Origin: Stentor roeselii
Taxonomy: Eukaryota; Ciliophora; Heterotrichea; Heterotrichida; Stentoridae
Direction: 5' to 3'
Assembly (NCBI GenBank): GCA_006503475.1
Contig: RSEH01000281.1
Coordinates: 1 to 58,818, forward strand
Length of the DNA stretch: 58,818 nucleotides
Shown in pieces: positions 22,660-32,120 of this stretch (its first letter is position 1; every line of letters begins with the position of its first letter). The notes under the pieces were generated by a model. That model searched no databases, was not told the origin of the DNA, and was given only the letters and a program-made list of their open reading frames with translations. The position numbers were made by a program, and so were the translations under genes.

Positions 22660-25600
22660 ATGCTTGAATGCAGAGACTGCGAAATGAGATTCGAAAGCAA
22701 AGACCAGCTAGTAAACCACATGTCAAAATTTTGCATAAGGTCTGACTACGGCAACGCGAAAAAACTCCAAGAAAAGCTTGACGAGGCAAACAAAGCATCA
22801 GAAGGTCCAAAAATCGACTTGCGCAACAACCTTTCAGTATCAGATCTAAAAAGTTACTTAAGAGGAGAAGAAGTGCCTCAAGCATCAAAATTACAAGAAA
22901 TGTCCATCGGCGAATTACGTCAAAACATTCGAGCAGTCGAGTCCGAATTCGCCACAGCGACGAGGGACCAGATGGCATTAAAAGAGCAAGAAATCCGGGA
23001 AGAACTTAACGAAATGAGACTTGAACGTCAACAGATAAGAGCAAAGCGCAAACAAGAAGAAGCAGTTTTAGAAGACTTACTAAACGAGCTTGATAAGAGA
23101 AAAGAACGTGAATCAAAAGCAAGGATTGAAAAAGAACAAATTGAATCAGCGATGCATGAACTGGAAAATAGAAAACTTTCAGCTTTAGAAGCTGATAAGA
23201 AAAAAGAACTGCAAAAACTTCATAATGAAAGAGAAACTTTAAGGCTTAAAGAAGAAGAACTTATGAATGAAGTACAGAGACTTCAACAGAGAATTGATGA
23301 TAATGAAAGACTTTGGAAAGCTGAAAGGGATAAAACTAATTTAAAGGCTCAGGGTGTTGATGTGGAAATCAACATGCAGAACTTACACAAAAGGCAACTT
23401 CAACTTGCTAAGGAAAGAGGAGAGTTCGCTGCTAGTCTTGTTAAGAAAAAGGATATCTTGGAAGCTGAAAGAGTTAGAATCATGGACGACTTAAGGAAAA
23501 TGAAAAAAGGAGACTTCGGGTCTATTAGAAAAAATGCTGCTGGGGTCTTAGTCGCAAATCGCATCTTAGGAAATCCTTCAGTCAACCTTGATGATCGTCG
23601 ACTTCCTAGTCAAGCCCAGAAACTTCGGGAAAAGATGTCAGAAGACTATGAAAGACTTGAGAAACTGAAAAAACAACATCAAGAAACTTTAGGAAGAGAA
23701 GAAAAAGGATTTGAACCTTTTAGTAAACAAAATAGTCGACAAGAAATGAGAAGGACAAATGAACCTGATATCCAGATGGATGCTGTTTCGGGTGATTTTA
23801 GGAATCATGGAATAGAGAAGAATAGGTTTTTGAATGATTTGGAAAATTTGAGGAATGCTGGAACTCCGCAGTATGTTCCAAGAATCAACTCGCCTCAGGT
23901 TGATCCCAAGTTTTCACAGTCGGTTAACCCTGTGAATGGCTCGAATCCTTTTAACCCTGGGAATCCTTATAATCATCCTAATAGTTTTGGTCCTTTTGGT
24001 CATGCTGGAAATGGTGCTGGACAAGGGAATATGACTGGAAATCAAGGATACCCGGGATATAGTACTAATCCTTTTAATGGTTCTGTTCCCGGATATCCTC
24101 CATACGGGTACCCTTACGGAGGTTTTCCGCCTTATGGAATGCCTCCAGGAATGCCTCCTTATCAGTTCTACCCACCATATCCGCCTCAACCTGCTGAAGA
24201 AGACCAAGAGGCAAAACTCTTGATGAAAAAAGTGAAAAAGCTTAAAAAAAAACTGAATGAGCCTCAAAATGACCAGTTTTATAACAGCTTGCAAGAAGGC
24301 CTCCGGGCAATCAATAATCGACTCAACGGTCCTGCCCCTTCAAATGAAGCTCAACAAAAAGCTCATCTAGAAATGCTTCCTGAGGAAAAAGCTCTCAAAA
24401 ATGTTATTCAACAAGAACAAAATGACTTGAGGATCTTAGCAGCTTTGCCTAAAGGGTCGGAAATTTATAATACAAAACTTGAACAGTATAAAGAAATCGC
24501 TGGGATTCGGATGAGGATGGAAGCAATGCTGCAGGAGTTGTCATTCGGTAGAATAAAAAAGAACTTCGAAAGAGAAATGGAGTTAGAAGACCGTAAATAC
24601 GAGAACGAAAAATGGATCGAAGACCAAAAACGTGCAATTCTGCAAGACCGTCTTCCATTAATAAACCAAGAATACCGAGGCGACAACAATTTCAGCATTC
24701 TCTGGGACTTCGTATCAGGAATTCCATCAAAATACAGCCAATGCCAGATGGTATACGGTATCTACGAGAACAGTCAACCAAGACAAGAAGGCAAACTAGT
24801 TCCAAGAGTAAACTTATCATCAGACTCCTACAAATCTCCAACAAGCCTCGCATTATTTTCCATTGAACACGAATTTACCCTAAACCTAAACCCATCACTT
24901 TTACTAGTAATCGAAGTGCAAGTCTTTTACCAAAACCATTCAATTCAATTCGGTTGGAGCATAATGGACATCTTTAACCAAAGTCCTTCTTTAAACGAAG
25001 GTCTCTGGCGACTTCCAGTTTACAAGCCTCCAACAAATCTAGCAGTTGGCCTTGGGGACCTACTTTCTCTGTCTCCTATTCCCAATTCTTTTATTTTTTT
25101 CCGAATAGCTTTTCCTACTTCTAAATTGCATTCAATTCCAGTGAACCCTGACAAGCCTCATCAATACATCATTCCTGCAAGTCATAAACTTATAAGTTCC
25201 CCAAGGGTCGAGTCTCGTCATTCAAACCACCCAGCTTCTTACATTATTCCTAAAAGTGCAAGGTCAGGTATCAACACCTTAGCAAATAATGGAATCGCTG
25301 TTAATATCTCGAAATTACTTGGATTTATTTCTAAGAATCATTTAAAGTTCAAGGTTTCTGTTTATGTGGATGATAAACTCGCTCTTGATAGAAGTAAACA
25401 AAATTGTCAGTGGATTAGTCAGTCTGTTAATCCTTTGAGTCTTGGATCTGGATCTTCTAAAACTAGGAGAATTCCTGGAACTCAGGTCAGAGTTGATAAA
25501 GCGGAAGAGTCGTTTTCGAGAGGGAGTGGAAGAGTCTCGAATCATGAGGAAAATTCTATTGTTGTTGAACAGAGAGCTATGTTTTTTAATAACTTTTATA

Positions 25601-27573
25601 CGGATCTGCATAGGGAGGACTGGAGACAAGATATGTATTTGGTTATTGAAGTTTTGGAAAAAAACTCTGGTGGGTTTAATGGGCCAGAAGTTTCTACGGA
25701 AAGTGATCCTAATAGTTATGTTCCGGTTGCTTGGGCTGTAATGTTATTAACTGACCCTGAGCGAAAAGTAATCTTATTTGAATCACTCCAGTTAAACCTA
25801 TACGAACTTCCAGTAGAAATCCCAGTCGAAAACCCTGAATCACTAAGATCTCGAGGAGGAACAATTGAAATCACAATCTATGAGCCAACAGATCAACTTG
25901 CCTCAAGAATGTCAGGTTCTCGTCCAGGTAGTTTATCAGCTCTAAAGCCAAAATCAAGACTAGCCGCCTTTCTCGACAACAACACTCCACAATACGAAGA
26001 CGCAAGATTCTACGAAAAGGGAGACGGTATCGATTTTTACGTCGACTCTGCAAGATTTTTACCTGACAATACATCCTGCACGAAAATCATCATTAAAACA
26101 ACGAATTCGAATTTAGAAAAAGCTGGAGGACCTTTTGGAGGAATGCCTGATTTGGACTCTGATACTTTTTCACCTTTTTATAACTTTCGATGTGAGTTTA
26201 GAAAACCGATATTTGACCCGACAACGACAATTATTGTCACGATTCTCACTATTGACACTCAAAATAATGAAATCAGGGTGTTAGGGTATTCAGCTATTAA
26301 TATGTTTTTGGATAAGCAGAGAATGAATCAACCGACTAATCCTAATGACCAGGATTTTATTATTAATAAAGGAAACTTTCAAATGAAAATTTATTGTCAG
26401 GAACCTTATAGATCTCCACCTTTTAATATTCAATCGTTTAAGAAACTTGAAGCTATTCCTTGTGCTACGCTACTTGTTAGGATTAGGGAAGCGGCTAAAT
26501 CTGATGATGGACTTAGAGTTCTTAATAAGAAAGATGTGCCTAGTTCGGAATGGCTTATTAGAGGAGTGGTGGTTCCTCCACCGAAATATGAGGATCGTGC
26601 ATATAACACCTCAGACTGCATTCCATCAAACATAGAAAGAAAGCTCTACGAATTCCGATTATCTCGCAAATCACTAAAAGTCCGTGACTCAACATCCCAA
26701 ATCCAAAACCAACTGGGAGTAAAGATGAACTTATCAGATGACGAACAGAATTCCTGGATAGACAAGCGTCTTCAAGTAAATCAAAGAACTCCAATGCTGG
26801 ACATGAAATATTTCTCCAAATACAACCCAGACCTAGGCTTTAAAGTAGCAATCGACGCAGTTCACAACACTCCATCAGACGATCCCCACGTAGTAATATT
26901 TTGCCTGAACCCTCCAGGTTCACTATACATGAACACAAAAATAACCCAAGACGTGATTTTTACAACAAAAGTCGAATGGTCAAGTTCAATAAAAACTCCT
27001 CAATACTTAGACGGTTTTCACACTTACAAAAACATCACATTTGACAAAAATCTTCATCTTTTAATAGATGTCCGTGCAGTGAGTTTTGCAAAGCAAAAGC
27101 CTGAAGTTCAAGCAGTAGGTTGGACTATTCTTCCTATTTTTAGCCCTGATGGGTATGTCAGGTCAGGGATTTACCAAATGCCAGTCTTTCGAGGTCCAGT
27201 CCCTGCTTCTTTTTTACCTGACTTGGCAAGTAATGACCCTTGGGCGACTTTAATGAATGCTGTCAATAAACCGGGAGGTCCTGTTTATTTAAACTCGGTT
27301 TCTGTCATTGTTAGACTTGTTGATTCTCAGAGAGATGGTCATTTTATTGTTCCTTTGGATATCAATCGGTTTAATTATGATTATATTGCTGAGGATCTCA
27401 TGCAGAAAATGGCTTATAACTCGGCTGCTCAGGCAAAAGCTCAGCAGAGTAGAAAGCTGAAAAGTTTAGTACCTGCAAATTTTTCACCTGAGACTTATTT
27501 GAAAAGAGTTAATGATGCTGTTGCAAATGTAAGTTTTAGTTAGCATGTTGGATTGTCGCATGTTACAGCTTGA
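22660..27573 (+). CDS. Large CCDC17-like protein: zinc finger, coiled coils, beta-rich repeats (1632 aa, 2 exons)
   Basis: Exon 1 is 22660-27528 and exon 2 is 27544-27573, separated by a 15-nt intron; the last exon encodes only nine residues (HVGLSHVTA) and a TGA. Residues 4-25 are a Cys2-His-Cys finger (C4, C7, H20, C25, ending HMSKFC) resembling the N-terminus of vertebrate CCDC17, a protein linked to multiciliated cells. Long coiled coils follow (about 85-300 and 525-690), separated by a Tyr/Pro/Gly-rich segment with PPYG and MPPG repeats. Residues 700-1600 look like several beta-rich modules with repeated features (GWSIMDIF, AWAVMLL, GYSAINMF, GWTILPIF), perhaps C2-like. It is much longer than human CCDC17 (about 620 aa). 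A ciliary or basal-body role is inference. Confidence 0.75.
27529..27543 (+). other. 15-nt intron near the 3' end of the CCDC17-like gene
   Basis: The sequence reads GTAAGTTTTAGTTAG, with the same pattern as the other introns. Unspliced, it encodes VSFS and a TAG, so a naive reading ends the protein here. The splice has no homology support, only pattern fit. Confidence 0.75.
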
Positions 27574-27589
27574 GAAGAGTAGATTATAG

Positions 27590-27911
27590 AGAAGTTTTAA
27601 TAGATAATAGAGAAGTTTTAAGAGTGATAGAGAAATTTTAAGAGATTATAGAGAAGTTTTAAGAGTGATAGAGAAATTTTAAGAAATAATTGAGAAGTTT
27701 TAAGAGTGATAGAGAAGTTTTAAGAGATAATAGAGAAGTTTTAAGAGTGATAGAGAAATTTTAAGAAATAATAGAGAAGTTTTAAGAGATAATAGAGTAG
27801 TTTTAAGAGATTATAGAGAAGTTTTAAGAGATAATAGAGAAGTTTTAAGATAATAGAGTAGTTTTAAGAGATAATAGAGAAGTTTTAAGAGATAATAGAG
27901 AAGTTTTAATA
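27590..27911. repeat. Minisatellite, 20-21 bp unit, about 16 copies
   Basis: About 16 imperfect copies of AGAGAAGTTTTAAGAGATAAT or its 20-base variant with GAGTGAT run head to tail. The two unit types partly alternate. The array begins 16 bases after the TGA of the CCDC17-like gene and ends about 55 bases before the next ATG, so it fills the whole intergenic space. It is strongly purine/T-biased on the plus strand (almost no C). Whether it is transcribed as 3' UTR is unknown. Confidence 0.9.
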
Positions 27912-27967
27912 GTTATTCAGGAAATTATGATTTTTAAGTGACTATATAATAAACTTTATTAAGAGTA

Positions 27968-28615
27968 ATGATTTTCAAGGCCAAGTCAGTGATAAGACTA
28001 TTTTCCAAAACAAGTTTTCAAGAAAAAATAGATTCCTTGAAGCCTTTCATCAGCTCAAACATTCCCCACCCATCATTTCCCTCGATTTATATAAACTCCT
28101 CAATTCCAGTGCTTATAGGAGGACTATCCTCATTAGTATTTCCAGCATTAGGAGTATTTCCAAGTGCAGTTCCAGATATAGTATTATTTACAATGATTTA
28201 CTCTTCTCTTCACACAACACTTCTTGCAGGTGCTCACATTGGCCTTGCATCAGTTTTCTATGAAGACCATCGCGAAGACATAGACTCAAGTCACTTAACA
28301 AAACAACTGGTTTACCCTTTCTTTGCCCCGATTTTCTGTACTTTTCTGACATGTTCTTACTGGGCTTTTCCCTTTACTCACCTGAAAAGTCTTTACGCGA
28401 TTTCAGGAATCGGAGTTATTTACCTCGGGGTCTTCATTGGTGACAACTTTTTTGGAGATAGGGTAAAAGTAGTGCCTTTGTGGTATGTTAAACTTAAGAG
28501 GAACGTGACTGTTATTTCCTTGATTGGAATTATTTTCTTGTTGATAGGGGTTTATGCTTATCCTCAACAAACGAAACTGCCGGAGAAGGGAGTTGTGAAG
28601 AGTTTAATTATTTAG
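27968..28615 (+). CDS. TMEM69/DUF3429-like multi-pass membrane protein (215 aa)
   Basis: The first 20 residues (MIFKAKSVIRLFSKTSFQEK) are basic and amphipathic without acidic residues before position 19, like a mitochondrial presequence. Four to five hydrophobic segments follow: about 47-65, 72-105, 125-148, 150-165 and 180-198. A conserved-looking YSSLHTTLLAGAHIGLA stretch lies in the second, where DUF3429/TMEM69 proteins have a Phe/Leu-Gly-Gly-x-x-Trp-Gly segment. The match is by eye and partial; an unrelated inner-membrane protein is possible. The gene lies directly downstream of the minisatellite. Confidence 0.6.
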   Translation: MIFKAKSVIRLFSKTSFQEKIDSLKPFISSNIPHPSFPSIYINSSIPVLIGGLSSLVFPALGVFPSAVPDIVLFTMIYSSLHTTLLAGAHIGLASVFYEDHREDIDSSHLTKQLVYPFFAPIFCTFLTCSYWAFPFTHLKSLYAISGIGVIYLGVFIGDNFFGDRVKVVPLWYVKLKRNVTVISLIGIIFLLIGVYAYPQQTKLPEKGVVKSLII

Positions 28616-28757
28616 AAAAGGGTTAAATTATTGAATTCTAGGATTTTTTAAATGAAAGTTGGAAGGTTTTTCGATTGTTTTGAAAGAAAATTTGATTTGG
28701 GCTTGGTTTTGGAGTAGAAGGTGGATGGGGTAAAGAGTTTAACTGATTTTGAAATAA

Positions 28758-29177
28758 ATGGATTTTAAGTGTTATTACCCGAGTTGCAATAGAGTTTATA
28801 AATCGAGGCAGAACTTAAGGAGACATGTTAATACAGATCATTTGAAGGTCACTCAATATCTGTGCAGTGTTTGTGGACGTTTTCTTTCTAGTAAAAAAAA
28901 TCTTGTTTATCATACAAACAGACACTGGAAACTGGAATCGGTTAAGATTATCAAAAGAGAAAATCAGCAAATGACTGAAGATCAACTTATTGTAAAACCT
29001 TTGATTCTCAGCAATCACTTTAAAGATCAGCTTGAATTCTTTCAACATAATAACTGCTACCCTAAAGTCCAAACCTTTCTTCCTCCAATAGACTCGAGTC
29101 GTCAATCAATTAGTTCTACTATCAAACTTAAATTGATTCCTTCATTGTTAGACTTTTCAGGCAAGACTTTCACTTAA
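28758..29177 (+). CDS. Two-finger C2H2 zinc finger protein (139 aa)
   Basis: Two classical C2H2 fingers occupy residues 5-29 (CYYPSC...HVNTDH) and 34-56 (CSVCGRF...HTNRH), in tandem with a short linker. The remaining 80 residues are low in recognisable structure. C2H2 pairs usually bind nucleic acid, so a transcription-factor role is likely but not proven. The gene converges with the coiled-coil gene on the other strand, with 61 bp between stop codons. Confidence 0.8.
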   Translation: MDFKCYYPSCNRVYKSRQNLRRHVNTDHLKVTQYLCSVCGRFLSSKKNLVYHTNRHWKLESVKIIKRENQQMTEDQLIVKPLILSNHFKDQLEFFQHNNCYPKVQTFLPPIDSSRQSISSTIKLKLIPSLLDFSGKTFT

Positions 29178-29238
29178 ATTAAAGAAATTTTGAATTAGAC
29201 TAAAAAAATATTGAAATTAAAATATCAGGATGGGTTAG

Positions 29239-30201
29239 TTATAAAGTGCTTTCGTTACTTCTGGGTGTTAGTATGTTTATTCCAATCACACAACACTCGT
29301 CGTCTTCTTCGGTTGTGACACTTGGCACATCTTTTAAATGATCTTGAAGTTTTATCATTGGAGGCCCTTCGAAAATTTTTAGAAGTTTTCCACGGGATTC
29401 GAGATCTTTTTGCCATTTTTCAAGTTTGTTAAAATTTTGTCTTAGAATTTTCTTGTCTTTTTCTAGTTGAAATTGACCTTTTTTTAAGAAATTCTGGTCT
29501 TTTTGGAGTTTTTCTTCTCTTGTTAAAAGGTTTGAGTTGATTTTTTCGAACATTTTTGATGTTTTTTGAATGTCTCGACTTTTCTGTTCAATATCCTCGA
29601 TTATATTCAAATTTTCCTTTTCTCTAATATCAAAAAGTATTTTCTTTTCTTTAAATCTTCTTTCATTTTCAATTAAATCCTCAAAAACCATAAAATTTCT
29701 CTCTTCCGCAATTTTTAAGTTTTTTTCCCTTTCATTGACAGAAAGTGCTTTATTCCTAATCTCGCTTTGTATTTTATGCAAGTTTTCTCCAAGAATCTGA
29801 CATTTTTCCAATTCAGTCGCAAGTTCTTCCCTCTGAACTTCAAGTTCCAATTCACGACTTTCAATATCTTCAAGTTGTCCATCCAAGATTTTTTTCCATT
29901 TTTCTTTTTCCCCTTCAAAATTTTCATAAACCTTGTAAAATTCAGCTTCTTGTTTTGCAAGATCAATTTCTTTGATTCTAAGATGTTCAAGTCGACTTTT
30001 GTAGTTATTTTCAAAGTTTTCTTTTTGCCTTGCAAAAGTTTTCATCTTTTGTTGCAAGTCTTCAGCTTGCAGTTGGAGATATTCTTGTTCATGTGCGAGT
30101 TCTAGTCTGAGTTTTTCGAGATAATCAGCTGGAAGTGACCCTGGTCGATCTGAGTAGTTGTCTGAAATGAAAGAACGGGGAGAGCCTTCGAATGACTTCA
30201 T
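29239..30201 (-). CDS. Long coiled-coil protein (320 aa)
   Basis: Residues about 25-280 form one almost uninterrupted coiled coil (Glu/Lys/Leu heptads such as LRLELAHEQEYLQLQ). The N-terminus contains SPRSFISDNYSDRPGSLP, and the C-terminus ends in a mixed segment with ITTEEDDECCVIG-like character. No family could be assigned; structural proteins of basal bodies or cortex are typical candidates in ciliates. Its start is divergent from the RING gene, with 87 bp between ATGs. Confidence 0.75.
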   Translation of the reverse strand: MKSFEGSPRSFISDNYSDRPGSLPADYLEKLRLELAHEQEYLQLQAEDLQQKMKTFARQKENFENNYKSRLEHLRIKEIDLAKQEAEFYKVYENFEGEKEKWKKILDGQLEDIESRELELEVQREELATELEKCQILGENLHKIQSEIRNKALSVNEREKNLKIAEERNFMVFEDLIENERRFKEKKILFDIREKENLNIIEDIEQKSRDIQKTSKMFEKINSNLLTREEKLQKDQNFLKKGQFQLEKDKKILRQNFNKLEKWQKDLESRGKLLKIFEGPPMIKLQDHLKDVPSVTTEEDDECCVIGINILTPRSNESTL

Positions 30202-30288
30202 CTTTAACAGTTAATTAAAGGATTTAGTGTAAGTCTTGATTGAATTTTTTAATTCATTTAGTTTAATGCTGGTTTGGTAATAAACAGT

Positions 30289-32091
30289 ATGAAACGCACT
30301 CATCACCTTTCATCGGATGTGAAGACTTCTGTGAAACAAGGGAAAATTAACCCGATGAAGAATAAACCTGTTCTTCAGCCGCTTCCTAAAGCATCTTCTC
30401 CTGTTTTAAGTCAGAATCAGAGGACTTTAGAAGAGAGTTCTAAGTCGCCTAGAATTAAACGAGGAGTTAAAAGTCAGATTAATTTTTTATACTCGCCGAA
30501 AAATGATAATTTGAAGTATTTGGTCAAGGAAGGAACTGGTAAAAAGATTAATTCGATCATTACGGAAAAGGGGATTGGACAAAATGAAACTCCTAGTCAA
30601 ATTTTAGATGTTTTCAATAGTGAAACTTGCAGATCAGGGAAAGAAAGTAGTGAAATGTTTTTATTGAATAAAGAAAAAAATAGTTTAAACAAGTCTTCTC
30701 TTGAAAAGAAACTTTTAAGGGTTCAACTCAAGGATAAGTCATTAGCAGTTCAAGACCCAGTCTTAGAAGAAATCAAGAACCAATCACTAGAAAACTTCGA
30801 CGAGCTCGAAAACGAAGCCACAGTCTCCGAAGACCCGGAAAACCTAAAAAAGCTGATATCAGACAAGTCCTGCGCATATTCAAAACTTGAAGAAATGTAC
30901 TGCCAGGACACGAATTCCCTTAAACGAGAAGTAGAAAAACTGAGAATGACTATAAAAAGACAAGACATCGAAATATCTTCCTATCGATCTCGAATCGACC
31001 AAAACGCGAGTGACTTAGAAGACTTACAAAAGCGACTTTTCTCAATTTCAAAAGAAAAAGAAGGACTAATCAGCCAATATGAAGACGACCTGGCAATAAA
31101 AAAAAGCGAAGTGCTTCAAATGAATGAAATCATCAACAAACTGAAACTTGACCGAAAAAACAAAGACGAGCAAATAAAAGACCTTCAAAGGCAGGTCCTG
31201 GTCATATCAAACTGCAACAAAATCATAGAAAACGATCTTTTTTCCAACAAAAAAGAACTTCTCATCGCAAATGAAACCCTTCAAAACACCTCAAAAAAAC
31301 TTCAACTTTTCGATGCCCAGTCACAAGAACTATCAACAATCCGAAGTCTTCAACAAGACCTGGAACATCAACTAAAAACTTCTTTAAAATCATTTGAATT
31401 CGTGTCAAATAACTACAAAGTCCTTCAAACTAAATACAACGACACTAAAGAAGAACTTGAAGAAAAAAATTCTCAACTTTCAGAAGCTCTTAATAAACTT
31501 TCAGATTCCATTTCTTCATCTAAGACCCCAGCAAAGCCAGCCCTTCGACGAACTTCTACCTTAAACTTATCAACCTTGACCCCTGAGACCCAAAAAGACA
31601 ATTTTTCTCGACTTTACCAGAAGATATCAGGACTAGAAGAAGAACTTCAACAAGAAAAGTTCGAAAAAGAAAAACTTTCTCGAAATTTCGAATATTCCAA
31701 AAAAATAATCGACGAAAAGCTTCAAATAATCTCAAAACTCGAGTCTAAAGTCCAATCAGACTACCTGATGCAAGTTGAAGTAATCAAGGAAAGTCTTGCA
31801 AGTCAAATCTTTGAACATTTAAATATTTTTCAAAGACTTTTAAATGAAGTAAAAAATTCTGTAACATGCTCCAAATGCAGAAGTCCTGAAGGCAAGTTCA
31901 TCAGCTGGGACTGTGAACATATCTTTTGCAAGACATGTGCAATGTTTCAAGAAACTTGCCCTTGTTGCTCAAGCGGGTCGAGGGTGTTACGACCAAAGCT
32001 ATTAAAAATGATTTACTCGAAACTTCCTGAACAGCAGGTAGAATTAGATAATGTGAAAAAGCTGTTTCAAGGAAAATCTAATAATAACTGA
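30289..32091 (+). CDS. Coiled-coil protein with C-terminal RING finger (600 aa)
   Basis: The first ATG of the frame is at 30289 (MKRTHHLSSD). The N-terminal 150 residues are basic and unstructured, residues about 190-510 are coiled coil, and residues about 528-565 form a RING-type finger (CSKC...C.HIFCKTC...CPCC). Such proteins are usually E3 ubiquitin ligases. The coiled-coil plus C-terminal RING layout recalls BRE1, but the flanking residues do not clearly match, so only a generic call is made. The gene ends in TGA, and the RNA polymerase I gene starts 29 bp later on the same strand. Confidence 0.8.
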   Translation: MKRTHHLSSDVKTSVKQGKINPMKNKPVLQPLPKASSPVLSQNQRTLEESSKSPRIKRGVKSQINFLYSPKNDNLKYLVKEGTGKKINSIITEKGIGQNETPSQILDVFNSETCRSGKESSEMFLLNKEKNSLNKSSLEKKLLRVQLKDKSLAVQDPVLEEIKNQSLENFDELENEATVSEDPENLKKLISDKSCAYSKLEEMYCQDTNSLKREVEKLRMTIKRQDIEISSYRSRIDQNASDLEDLQKRLFSISKEKEGLISQYEDDLAIKKSEVLQMNEIINKLKLDRKNKDEQIKDLQRQVLVISNCNKIIENDLFSNKKELLIANETLQNTSKKLQLFDAQSQELSTIRSLQQDLEHQLKTSLKSFEFVSNNYKVLQTKYNDTKEELEEKNSQLSEALNKLSDSISSSKTPAKPALRRTSTLNLSTLTPETQKDNFSRLYQKISGLEEELQQEKFEKEKLSRNFEYSKKIIDEKLQIISKLESKVQSDYLMQVEVIKESLASQIFEHLNIFQRLLNEVKNSVTCSKCRSPEGKFISWDCEHIFCKTCAMFQETCPCCSSGSRVLRPKLLKMIYSKLPEQQVELDNVKKLFQGKSNNN

Positions 32092-32120
32092 ACTTTTATG
32101 GCCTTTGATAAGTAATAGAA

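Noticed and set aside
27590-27911. CRISPR-like array
   Set aside because: There are no unique spacers; the units follow each other directly, so it is a minisatellite in a eukaryotic genome.
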